DNA from: Zancudomyces culisetae
Taxonomy: Eukaryota > Kickxellomycota > Harpellomycetes > Harpellales > Legeriomycetaceae
Reading direction: 5' to 3'
Length of the DNA stretch: 28,700 nucleotides
Assembly: GCA_001969505.1 (NCBI GenBank)
Contig: LSSK01000955.1
Span: 1-28,700, forward strand
Of the stretch, positions 10,142-20,610 are shown piece by piece. The notes under the pieces were generated by a model that was not told the DNA's origin, searched no databases, and saw only the letters and a list, made by a program, of their open reading frames with translations. Made by a program: the position numbers and the translations under genes. Position 1 is the stretch's first letter. Each line of letters opens with the position of its first letter.

Positions 10142-10478
10142 TGTGTTTAATGTATAGTATCTCAATTTCTAAATTCAAAAGTTAAAACTAATTGCAGAGG
10201 TGTTTGGATTTTTTGGTTTGTAAAACAAAAAAATTTTACCAGGGTTTATTGAACCAAAAATTTGTGTAAAAAGATCACGAATCATTTACCACAAGATCAA
10301 AGAAATAGAAGAAAAAAAGAAGAAATCGCAATATCAAGGTGCAAAATCGGTGTATATAGACATTAATAGCTGGATGAGACAAATGTTAAGACCATGATAC
10401 CTACAAGAACATCATTTGTTTAAAAAACAAAAATAAAAGATTGAGAAAGACAAAAAATTTTGATGGTAATAAACATTT
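10142..10478. other. Spacer between CDK8 3' end and RRP17 start
   Basis: Both flanking genes are on the minus strand, so these 337 bases hold the CDK8 3' untranslated region and the RRP17 promoter. A-rich; no gene seen. Confidence 0.65.
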
Positions 10479-12437
10479 TTATAGTTTTTCTTCTTTTGAA
10501 AGCGGTCGTTTAGGGTAGGAAAGGCACAGAGCAGAAAGTGGTCTATTGGTTATTTAACGATTAAGTTTAAAAAGAAAGTACGGGTAGTATATTATGCAAT
10601 AATGACTGTACTAAAAACAAAAATTACCTTAAAACAGGGACAGGATCTTCCTTAAAATACGGATGTTGCAACGCCTCACCCGTGGTTATTCGCTTTTTTG
10701 GATCAAATTCAAGCATTTTTGCCAAAAGACTAAAACAAGTATCTGATTTCTGACCCGAATTCTGGAACCAAGTCCGAAAGTTGACGGGAAATGTCCTTAA
10801 CCTTTTCAGATTTGGATACTCAGGCATGTACTCAAGATCGGGCCATTGTCCGACTTTGATAGTTACACCATAAAAATTGGGGTTAAAAAACCGAGATGAA
10901 GCAATACTGTTAGTTTAAATTAAAATAAAGAGAATCGTACTCTTAATGTACACATTAATAACTTTGTAGAGATATATGATAGGTGGGAAAAAAACCTTAC
11001 CAGTTGGTGAACCCAAGATCTCGCAAATCTTTACCATTTGCGATTTCTGAAATGGAATCTGTTTTTTAGGCTCAACCTTCACCTCCTCACCTTTAAACAT
11101 TGGCCTGAGCGATAGCATTTCTCCAAAAATACATCCGATAGCCCACACATCTATTTATTGTTGTTATTTTTTGACTTGTAGCAGAAACACAATAACATCC
11201 AAGACATATAGCTCAGAGTAGGTCAGGCATCAATATGTTTACCTATAGCTTCAGTATAATGTCGGGATCCCAGTATTAGCTCTGGTGATCGATACCAAAC
11301 GGTCACAACTATCTTGTCGCTAGAATAAAAGGATTGAAAATTTTTATGATATAGCCTTGCCAGACCAAGATCGCCTAGCAAATATTTATGTAATGCTTTC
11401 AATATACAAATAAATTAAATACAAGAAGCTGCTAATAAAACATAAAATGTCTTCACCCCTCTCTCTCGTTTTCAAAAAAATGGGGTATCAGAAATAATGA
11501 AGAAAAATACGTACCAACTTTCAAAACTCCATCTGCATCAATGAGTAGATTTGCAGGCTTTAAATCCCTGTGTAGAACATTGTTAGCATGCAGGAAATCC
11601 ACTCCCTCAAGTAGGTGATATAGTAAGGATTTAATCAACAGTTCAGGAATCGGCTTTCTCGCTTGGTTGTAGAATTGTAGAATTGTCTAGAAATGGTATA
11701 TTTACACTTTAGCTTTGTTTAAAACCACTATACATTGATTAAATAATAGTTTTGTTACCAATAAATCGTACTCGGCATAACTCATAACCATATGCATCAA
11801 ATTATCCTCTAGCATCACCTCTAGTAGATCCACAAGATGGGTATGCTTGAATTCTCTACAAATCTATTGTATTAATTGCTTGTTATTTTTCTGGTATTGT
11901 CAGCATCACACATTAACTAGAAAACACATTTATAATAAAGCATCATGAACAAATTCCTGTCCTAAACTTTTACTGAGCTATTAGGACCTGCATAGTAGGA
12001 AAAGTTCGTTTGTTGTGATATGTTAAAAGTGTCATAAAATCCAACTTACCGCTATTTCTCTACAAGCAGACTGGGATATACCGGTTGCTAATTGCTTTGT
12101 TCCCTCGTGTTCGGGCTTGAACTGTTTTATTGCCAGTTCTTCATCGATGTTCCTATATGTTTATGATGGATTTATACTCATTTTAGCTCTCAAAATATAA
12201 AAGGCTATGATATAGCTAAAAATCTATGTTTTCTGAGGCTTAAGGCTCCCAATCAACGCACATTGAATAGGGCTTGAAGCCTCGGTACAATCAAATCTCG
12301 TTTTATGGCTATTACCCTTTTCTTCGTTTTACTTTATATACTTTTCCATAAGTTCCTGAACTGATAAATCCCAGAATTTCGTATTTTTCCCTCACTTTGG
12401 GCCTGAATTTATTTCGTTTTAATCGGTAAGCCTCCAT
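10479..12437 (-). CDS. SSN3: Mediator kinase CDK8 (Srb10/Ssn3), 357 aa, 8 exons
   Basis: Cyclin C-dependent kinase of the Mediator kinase module (nuclear). Exons: 12437-12316, 12152-12050, 11863-11759, 11686-11515, 11374-11243, 11150-11001, 10853-10628, 10542-10479; the phases sum to exactly 358 codons. Landmarks: Gly loop [11 protein letters not shown] (25-35); catalytic Lys in [11 protein letters not shown]; cyclin C helix SQSACREIA (the SMSACRE signature of CDK8); [14 protein letters not shown], which replaces DFG as is usual for Srb10; [11 protein letters not shown] with no activating Thr, also typical; [45 protein letters not shown]; and C-terminal [13 protein letters not shown]. The last exon is needed for that tail. 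The frame otherwise stops at 10624, right after LR. Exon 2's inner border could be off by one base. Confidence 0.95.
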
Positions 12438-14411
12438 GCTCTTATAATTCTCGCTGTGGTTTAAAATGTACTAAAGGAGCAATACAAGAAACAAATACAA
12501 ATAATACAATACCAAGATGCTGAAGTTTCCAGCACACCCATCCAAAAACACGTTTGAATCGCTTTTTTTTCTCCAGCTTTGTTGGGTGTGTTTACATTTT
12601 TTAAGCACGAAATATAGAAACTAAAAATTAAAAAAGGTAAATATTGAGTTTTGTGCACTCGGCGTATTTTGACGAATGAAATCGCGTACTTTCTTTTGCT
12701 GAAATGTATAGACGAATCGTAAACCTTGGTTTATGAACCATCAGGTTTGAATAAACCCTTCGTCTACGTAAATCCTCGCCACTATTAAGAACAAAAAGTG
12801 CCTTCAGATACGGCTCCGTTTCATGAAATACATGCACTGTTGTAGAAAGTAAAGATACTGTTGCCTATATTATTGTGAAGAGATATCTCTTCTTGGCACA
12901 ATTCGATATCACATTCCCTAAAGTCGTAGGAAGGGTGACAACAGTAAAGGCTCTGGTGGTACTGTGAAAGGATGCTACAAGTATCACATGTTCATGTTCT
13001 ACCACAGTTTATCTTTTTTTTGTCTTACTATGGACCAAGTCAATTACCAAGATTCAGCTAAATTTACGGGTTTGCATACAACCCATGCTTTGCACAGCAA
13101 TTAAATTGGAAAATTTGTGGACCATTTATGTAAATTCAACCTATACTACCTATACTAGAAACTTTTTCAGACATGTGACAGAGGCTGAAAGTGGTAGTGT
13201 GGATGCAATAACTTCAATGCTCACACACACCCTTGCTCACCAACTAGGCCATACATTGCTTTTAATTGTTCAAAGTCAAAAAATAATGGTAAGATATGTG
13301 GTGCATATAGTTAATTTTTATCAACAATAAACAAAAGTAAATACATCCCTTCCTAGATAAACACATTTCTATTTAATGCGGAGGTATAGAGCTCACTCGC
13401 TTTAAAGAGATAAGGACTTGATGATGTCAATGTTGGTATTGACGCTCAATATGAGTACATATCACAACTGGTCAAGAAATTCGCGCCAATTAAGAGGGCT
13501 ACATCAAATATACATTTTACGTAATACGTAGTTTTTGAATAATTTATTGGATAAAGCTGTGTCAGTTTTTGATGCATTTACTATTCTGCACTTAATACGT
13601 TCAAGTATATCCACTTGAACTGTACTATTATGGTAATTGGTGGTGCGAGCATACCAAATAGTATGGGATAGTTTTGGATGTGCTGTACTCACATGTAGTT
13701 AGCTTTTTTTTTTTGAAAAAATTGCAAATACAGACAAGTACAGCAAAATATCTAGCAATTCGGCTTACAGCAGCCTGTGTGGGCGAAAGCAGCCACACTG
13801 TCTCGCCTGTGGCGTTGATATTCCATCCAAATACGTACCACTTCAAGATATATATCTTCCTATAATAGCTTTAATTCTATTTAATGTACCCTGTTTTATC
13901 CTCTGAATTTCTCTTATCACTTGGGACAGTTTGTACCAATGCTTATCATGTTGGGTGCAAATTCATCTAGATTTTAGCTTTTTCATCAAAAATTCAACGC
14001 TCATTTTCACCAACTTAATCTATGGAGTATATTGTTTATTCAAATTTGTAAGGTGGATTTGAAAGTGGTGAGAGAGCTGGCTAATCGATTTACATAAAAT
14101 AAATTACCAGGAAAGTGACCAATGAATAATGCTAGTCACTGATAAAGGGAATACTCTATACCCTTGGTTTTTTCATATTCACCTAGACAACAATTATGCA
14201 TCTATTGTTATTTGCAAAAAAAAAAAAAAAAATTTTATTCTTTTTTTTTTCTCCAATAAAAGCAACAAAATTATAATATAGGTAGACTCGTACAATCTTT
14301 TCTTTCTTATACTCTTAAGAAAAAAACACTTCATACTGGGAACGGATAAGAGCATTCATTCCTCGACATTTACATCCTCGCTCGTATCGTAAAACTTTTA
14401 AATATAAAAAA
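12438..14411. other. Divergent intergenic region CDK8 / UPS1
   Basis: About 2 kb between two divergent starts. Only short frames occur (for example + 13085-13330 and - 13628-13846), and none shows a recognisable domain or clean splice extension. Less homopolymeric than other spacers. An A run of about 16 bases with a T run lies at about 14217-14251. Promoters of both genes are expected at the ends. I see no transposase or reverse-transcriptase motif. Confidence 0.5.
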
Positions 14412-15144
14412 ATGAGATTTTTCAACGCAACACATTTATTCAGGTATGTACAGGCTTATGTATTATGCTATTTAATGTTTTTTTAAACACAGAAACTCGA
14501 AATCTAAATCAACGTTGTTATTTGTACTTGTAGCTCCAACTGGGATGCGGTAACCATGGCGTTTTGGAGAAAATACCCCAATGAAAAGACCCCACATGTG
14601 AAGCATGTGGAGATACTGAGTAGAGAAGTGGATCCAGAAACGGGGATTTTGCGGACGGAGCGGCTGATAATGGTCTCACAAAATGTGCCCACACTCATTT
14701 TGAGGATTATGAAGTCGGAAGGGTGGTCATATGTGTTGGAATACAGTGAAGTTGATCCAAAAGAAAATAAAATGAATATTAAGAGTGTCAACTTGACACA
14801 TGCCAATATTTTAAAGGTGGTTGAGGAGATCAATTACCAACCGCTTGCCACAGATAATACACAGTAAGTGCTCTTTTTCACTAAAATGTAACCCTATTTT
14901 TCTTTTAGTGAATTCTGGAAATACTTGGAACTTTGGCATTAATAATAACATTAAAACTTTTAGAACGGAGTTTATCCAGGCTGCTTCTCTGAGTGCCGAC
15001 GGGTTGGTTTCTAGATTTTCAACAATGCTTGAGGATTATAGCCTAAAGACGTTTAAGGATAATGCCTTGGTAGGAAGGCTGGGATTTGAACAAGTTCTAC
15101 AGGTCATTCAGCAAGAACTAACCGATAAAAAACTGTCTCTGTAA
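14412..15144 (+). CDS. UPS1: PRELI/MSF1-domain phospholipid-transfer protein, Ups1-like, 180 aa, 3 exons
   Basis: Intermembrane-space lipid-transfer protein. Ups1/PRELID1 with Mdm35 shuttles phosphatidic acid for cardiolipin synthesis. Exons: 14412-14443, 14534-14863, 14964-15144 (introns gtatgt...tag, gtaagt...tag). The PRELI domain fills the protein: WDAVTMAFWRKYPNEKTPHV, SREVDPETG, TERLIMVSQNVP, VLEYSEVDPKENKM, LTHANILKVVEEINYQP, then across intron 2 TEFIQAASLSADG and GFEQVLQVIQQEL. Length equals yeast Ups1 (175). The 10-codon first exon (MRFFNATHLF) supplies the beta-strand start; the Met at 14556 lies inside the domain. An earlier acceptor at 14908 would frameshift, so 14963/14964 was chosen by phase and alignment. 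Ups2/3-type specificity cannot be excluded. Confidence 0.9.
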
Positions 15145-15955
15145 CAAAGCCTCCTTCTTTTTCTCTGAAGATGAAGACTACATAGAACTCGGTGACGTAG
15201 TAACCCCGTGATGAGGAGCGTTACCCTATGTGAGCAGGATAACTGTTTCTTAGTAGAGTGACTTCCTAGTATATTTAAAAGCGAACCATATCAATCTTCA
15301 CCTATCTTTTTAACTACCACCACCATTTGCTTTTCCTTGGCTGTACTGTCAAGGCTGTATATTTTTTTTTTGATAAAGCATCTTTTTCGTTTTTATCATT
15401 TCCGGAGATGATAAACATTCAATAAAACATATCAAATATCTAGAAAAATCATGTCTTCTCCACCACAGTCTCAACCAGAGAAATATCTGTAGTCGCAGCT
15501 GTTTTTTCTTTTTTCTAGTTTGGTGGTCCACAAGATGGCGCACTATTCCAAGGAATAAATTGTATTGGAAATTGAACAACGTAGCTATCAACTTAAATAT
15601 CTGTACTTCATATAACTTTGCCAATACCAAAGGATGTAAAAAGGCTATACTGTTTTGTGACCAAGCCCTCGTATACGACATATGAAGCTTCAAGTGTATT
15701 TTATACTTCACTGGTTCGCACTATAAACATAAAATACTACTTTCCTGTGTATACAACGGCGTAGTTTGGTTTGGCTACCTGTTCAGCTCGGTTTAATTAA
15801 TGTATTATTCATTTAGAAAAAAGTGGGAGGGGGGGTTAACTATTTAACAATGAATAAAATTAAAGTAGAAGCACATATTTTAAATGTAGAATAGGTAAGT
15901 TACAGTTATACATTAATGAAATGAAATGAAAAAAAAAATCTAGGCGTGGATAACA
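15145..15955. other. Convergent 3' region UPS1 / 198-aa protein gene
   Basis: About 810 bases, both flanking genes pointing inward. It contains a short acidic, protein-like frame out of phase with UPS1 (15122-15211), then mostly AT-rich sequence. No gene called. Confidence 0.5.
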
Positions 15956-16649
15956 TCAGATAACTGAAGCCATAACTGTCATGCGTTCTCTAACCTTCAA
16001 ATATCTGGCAATTTCCTGTGAATTCCGAGCCTCTAATTGATACAACCTGCTTGTTGTTCTCTCTTGGGACCGAGTACAATATACCTTGTTGAGTGTTTCC
16101 GAGCTAGAAACTGACACTAGATCACTGTTATCATATGTATCCGCATCAGAGTCTGTATCAGTGTCGATATAGACATCAGAATCAGACTCTAAATACATAC
16201 CATTTGGTTCAAATGTGTTTCTTGCCGACAAACTTGTGCTTCTTCTTGTATATATTGCACCATCACTCGCTACAACTCTTAAATCCAAAGTATTTGGGTT
16301 AGTTACATCACTATTTCTTCTTCCTTTATTTGAGCCCAGCGCAAGGAAATAGCTGCTGTGAAAAACCCTTGGTGTCAGCGATGCAACACACTTGCGTATT
16401 CCTATTTTCAGCTTCTTTCCATACGATTTAAGAAGCACAAATTTACTAGTCTTTGGTTTTGGTTGTATTAACAATCGACTATTATTTTTTCCTGTTGTAC
16501 CTATAGACATATATGTAATGGTATATTTGCTAGCATTTAATTAGTTCTGATAGTTGATAAGGCTGTGTTAATAAAATTATAGGCAAGATATTTTTACCTT
16601 TAGCATTTAACACTGATCTATTAAATAGTCTTTTGTAGTATTTGATCAT
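15956..16649 (-). CDS. Probable mitochondrial protein, candidate large-subunit ribosomal protein bL31m, 198 aa, 2 exons
   Basis: Exon 1 is 16649-16598 (MIKYYKRLFNRSVLNAK plus one base); exon 2 is 16500-15956. The 97-base intron runs gtaaaa...tag and the phase closes to 199 codons. The N-terminus is basic and amphipathic, with no acidic residue in the first 30, fitting mitochondrial import. The core VVASDGAIYTRRSTSLSARN resembles the bL31 signature (V..SDG....RST followed by RN and P-N) seen in yeast Mrpl36. An acidic Asp/Ser/Thr stretch (SDVYIDTDTDSDADTYDNSD) and a basic helix ending EIARYLKVRERM follow. The bL31m call rests on this short motif and is tentative. The alternative is a lineage-specific mitochondrial protein. 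The Met at 16510 is inside the intron side of the splice and is not the preferred start. Confidence 0.6.
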
Positions 16650-17213
16650 TGTATAACTTGGTTTAGCTTCGGTTAAACAAGCAGTGTGACGAACTCGTGA
16701 TAGGATTGTGGTATAGTGCGGTTGTATATATGGTCGCGTTAATAATCTCGAAACACTCTTGTCATAGTATACGGTAAATCAAACTGATTTTTTGCTTGTA
16801 TATACTCGATATATAAAGAAAGAGTAAATAATACCAAATCGAATCGAATATCTGAACTCGAATATATAATTGCAGCCCTTGTCGTTTTATATAAACCGCT
16901 TTTTCAGATGGCTTAGTGCTTATTTGGATTATTAAATCTATATTTATATAAACGCGGGTGTGAGTACGAACATGGGTATATGTATAGGCTATACGTTTAA
17001 GAGAAAAAGAAATGGGAAACAAGAAAAAAAAGGGGGGACATAATAACAGATTGTTATGTGTATTTATGGGCTTTTCAATATATTTTATTTTATTATTCTT
17101 TTGAATAAGAAACTGAGGAGAAAGTGTAAAAGATGCGTGATGCGGAATGGTCATATTATCTATCTTTTTTTTTCTGAAAGTGGGTACTCATTAAAGCCTT
17201 GTGTACAACTATG

Positions 17214-17253
17214 AATAATAATAATAATATTATTATTATTGTTGTTGTTGTTA
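17214..17253. repeat. (AAT)n(ATT)n(GTT)n microsatellite, self-complementary
   Basis: Five AAT units run directly into ATT units, forming a perfect AT-only palindrome, then into GTT units. Likely slippage-born microsatellite with cruciform potential. Confidence 0.85.
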
Positions 17254-18062
17254 TTATCATTTCATTTATCAACTATAATCAGGGCATAAACCTTTTAATT
17301 TCCAATCCCATTATAATCACTCTAAATAATACCTTTTGATGTGATGTGAATTTGTCAAGTAAACTGACAATGAGAATTTTCATTGACCCGGAAATGTATG
17401 CACACATGAGTATGATATACCAAAAAATGGAAACAATGCATTACAGATTGTGTGAATAACAGAATGGTGAATAGCTAGTGCTTTGAAGTCAGAAGGAAAC
17501 CCCGTAAAGTTATATAAACGAGTCATGCTGTCAAGTGTGAAAGCATATATTAATAATAATATTAAAAAGAACCTTGAAAAGAACTTGAAAAGAACCCTAA
17601 ACAACCATGCTGAAGTGTTAGCTGGTAACAGAGTTTGTTTCTAGGGTAAATAGTACAATATCTCCTATAGAATAGTATATTCAACACACACAGTTTCCAG
17701 TTTTTCATACTCAAGGAACTTGCACCTACGTGCCTCTCCATTTTTTCAGAGTTTGCGAACCTCTTTTCCTTGTTATACTATTCCATATCATATTTTAACC
17801 CTGTATCAGGTTATTTTTGTTAAGGTATGTAATAATTGAAATGGAATAAATCGCGTAAAGGAAACGCAAACGAGGCAGATAAAAAGAGAACGGTCAGAAG
17901 AGGAGAGGTGCGTGTAACAACATCTGCGTTTCCTGTGGTTCCAAAGTTATAGAAAAACGGGTGGAAGATGGTGATGGTAGGTTATATCAAGACATTATAT
18001 CAGGGATTCCTGGATAAATTACACATTTTTTGTTGCAATAAACACCTGTTTTTACACTTGGG

Positions 18063-18069
18063 TATAAAA
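18063..18069 (+). promoter_or_regulatory. TATA-like element in the ODC upstream region
   Basis: GGGTATAAAAAGCA is a good TATA box match in otherwise non-coding DNA. Transcription starting about 30 bases downstream would be 2.5 kb before ODC. It could serve a non-coding transcript or a distal ODC promoter with a leader intron, or be chance in AT-rich DNA. Confidence 0.25.
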
Positions 18070-19517
18070 AGCAATATTAGCATTTAGTCTATCTCCTTCA
18101 TACCTTGAACTATTACGACCTAGAAAGTGTACACCCAAAAATCGATGAGATTGAGCCCAACCCGATACAGATTCTAAATTGATTCCTAGTCGACAAAGCC
18201 CAAAGAGCTATTTAACCACTCCTCCTCCTCAAAGACATTTTGGATTTGCAGCCGGTAACACCACCGCATCTTAATACAGAGCATGACGTGTCCTTTTTTA
18301 CAAATTAACGAGAGATAGAAATAGGGAGTGATGTCAGTCTACAAGTACAAATACATAGCACAGAAGGGCATTTACAAGCAACATGGTGGTTGTTTATCTT
18401 AGAGTAAGAGGGTGTACGTGGTTTTGAGTGGAATTTTTGTACTTTTCCATATTGTAATTCGCAGATTTCTGTGTTTATAAAACGTGTGACACAGCTACTA
18501 GTAAACTACCATATTTTGATCAGCTGTGTTGTGTATCGTGCACAACGGGAAAAAAACGGATGGGATGAATTAAAAAATGAATAAGGAGAAAAAAAGACGG
18601 CGAACTAATTTACTGCTTCTAATGAGCTTTTGCTTTTGCATTTGTGTTTGAAAGTCTGATTGAGTAGAGCCCAGTTTTTGTTTAAAAATGTAAAAATAAA
18701 CCGCTCAATAAAAAAAAACCCTCTTACTCCTCCCCCGTTTTTGCAACCATAAGAAGTAAAAGGGGATGTGTATATACATTGAGTAATGATGTCAATAATG
18801 GTGCTAATAATGGCCATCAATTAATAAAAAAAGAGCCTTGCATATTGTACATTGTAAATAGATGAGGTAACTAGTGGAAGGGAGGAAAACAAAAATTTTG
18901 GTTGCTTTAACCAAGAAACGGGATAAACAAATCTAAAATTATATAAATGGAAAATAGTGGTTTGAAATATGACTTTAATACACAAAAAAAAAGAAAAAGC
19001 GCAGCATACAAATTGGTGAAAAAAAAACAAGGAATAGGAAAATGGGAACTGAAGGAAGGTGGAAGGGAGAGATGAAGGGGAGAGAAGGGAAAGCAGCAAA
19101 TGAAAAAAAAAAACTAGTATTTAATTTATATATTTTTTTAGTAATTGATAAACAAAAGGATTTGTAAACGTGTACATGAAAACTAAATATAAAGCAAGCA
19201 GGAAAATAAAAAGGAAAAAAGAAAAAAAAGGGGTAGAGGAAGAAAGGGGGGGAGTGGAAAAAAGGAATGCAAGTGATTTGTGATTTGTAAATTAACACAA
19301 AAAAAAACGGATAATTCACTTGTGCTTGCTTTATTCTTGCATTATAGCATTATATATACAATTTTTTAATAGACCTAAAGAAAAGAGCTATTAGCGAAAT
19401 GAAAGTAGGTGCCATTAAGACTTTCCAAGCTATCTTAATTGAGAAAAAAATATTAAAAAACGTTCCTTTTTTGGAATTTGTAGCGGTCATCCTTAGCGCC
19501 AATATGAGTTTGAGGGG

Positions 19518-19556
19518 TTATTTGATTTTATTTGATTTTATTTGATTTTATTTTTT
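19518..19556. repeat. 10-base tandem repeat, unit TTATTTGATT
   Basis: Three exact copies and a partial fourth of a 10-base unit in the ODC upstream region. Confidence 0.85.
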
Positions 19557-20115
19557 GGGTTCCTGGGAAATTTTCCGTCATTTCTTATTCTGTAACAGGA
19601 AAATATATGCAAGAGTAGGTGATAAAACTGATTGAAGGAGAGGGAAGAAAGGAAGAGGAGGGCGAGGTTGATAGTGAGGGAAAAAAAATTTTTTTTTAGC
19701 TTGTCATTGTTGGAAAATTATAGTTTAGAAATATCCATGAATAAAAAAAAAACAGGATGGGTAAATTTTTTTTTTCCAATACGTTTTTTCTAGGTATATT
19801 TTCCGAAAAATGATGCAGGCCCAACATTTTTAAGCTTTTAAACTTGGATATTCTAAAATTGAAAAAAAAAACAAACGGAAATGAATCAAAAAAAAAAGTC
19901 TACAATACCCTCGCTAGTTATTTTTTTTTTGCACCTGAAAAAAACTGAATACATATAAAAAGCATGAAAAATTTAAACTGCACACTAGATTTTTTTTCCA
20001 AGAAAAAAAAAACATTCCTTTAAACAACAAGTTCTAAAAGAATACTATTAAACAACCTTTATTCACAGGATATAAAGGGTAAGACAGAAGAATATTTAAA
20101 GATACAAAGTAGTAA

Positions 20116-20136
20116 ATGAATAATACTGATTTATAA
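20116..20136 (+). promoter_or_regulatory. Upstream ORF 1 in ODC leader region
   Basis: ATG followed by five codons and TAA (MNNTDL), about 475 bases before the ODC ATG. It is one of only two ATGs between about 20070 and 20610, so it would be the first start met by a ribosome if transcription begins near the TATA-like ATATAAAG at about 20070. Confidence 0.35.
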
Positions 20137-20156
20137 AGAGACCAAACAACAGGGGA

Positions 20157-20168
20157 ATGTCTGAATAG
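20157..20168 (+). promoter_or_regulatory. Upstream ORF 2 in ODC leader region
   Basis: A minimal three-codon frame (MSE, stop) 20 bases after uORF 1. From its stop to the ODC start at 20611 no other ATG occurs, leaving room for re-initiation. Confidence 0.35.
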
Positions 20169-20610
20169 ATCAAACATTATTATTATCAACTTTGAGAATA
20201 AGCACAAACAAAAAAAAAAGAAAACCGAAAATTATCTCGTTTAAAAAAAAGTACGACACTCTTTTCCAGAACGGGAAAAGCAGAATAGTTAGTAAAAAAC
20301 AAATAGCAGGTTTGTTGGATTTAAAGTTCAAAGGAGACATCAGACTTGAGTACTTTTTAGGAGAACCACCTTGGAAAGCTTTTGGATAACAAGACAAACT
20401 CAAGAACGTGGTGTGTAGGAAAAAGCGAGAATTATAGAATATATAGAGAAATAGAATTATAATACTATTTATTAGATTGTTTGTGGATATACATAATTTG
20501 TCAAGAGAAATATTTTGGTGATAATAACCAAGGTTTGGAAGGATAAGAAAACAAAAAGGAAAATACTTGAGGAAACAAACAAACAACAACAAAAACAACA
20601 AGAAGATATA

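Larger units (their letters stand above)
16650..20610. other. Almost 4-kb non-coding region upstream of ornithine decarboxylase
   Basis: Longest gene-free stretch of the window. It holds the promoter of the 198-aa protein gene at its left end and the ODC promoter/leader at its right end. In between are an (AAT)n(ATT)n(GTT)n tract, a strong TATA-like site at 18063, an 8-bp inverted repeat at 18489-18529, a 10-base tandem repeat at 19518-19556 and many A/T runs. No open frame with coding character or splice support was found, and no tRNA, rRNA or snRNA signature. Confidence 0.55.

Noticed and set aside
10624-10626. TAA as the CDK8 stop codon
   Set aside because: It overlaps a good donor (AG|GTAATT); splicing to 10542 restores the conserved CDK8 tail in phase.
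13085-13330. Plus-strand frame of 81 codons between CDK8 and UPS1
   Set aside because: No recognisable domain, no promoter or splice support; kept only as part of the unexplained spacer.
15208-15214. GTGATGA resembling a box C of a C/D snoRNA
   Set aside because: No CTGA box D at a suitable distance downstream and no terminal stem.
18975-19319. Minus-strand Phe/Pro-rich open frames in the ODC upstream region
   Set aside because: Generated by A/G-rich purine tracts on the plus strand; no family resemblance.
20165-20389. 74-codon protein-like open stretch ending EYFLGEPPWKAFG in the ODC leader
   Set aside because: It contains no ATG, and I found no upstream exon or clear acceptor to feed it. 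Such lengths are expected by chance at this number of frames.
20515-20610. Upstream in-frame extension of ornithine decarboxylase
   Set aside because: It begins with TTG rather than ATG, is Lys/Gln-rich leader-like sequence, and the first in-frame ATG at 20611 gives the normal length.
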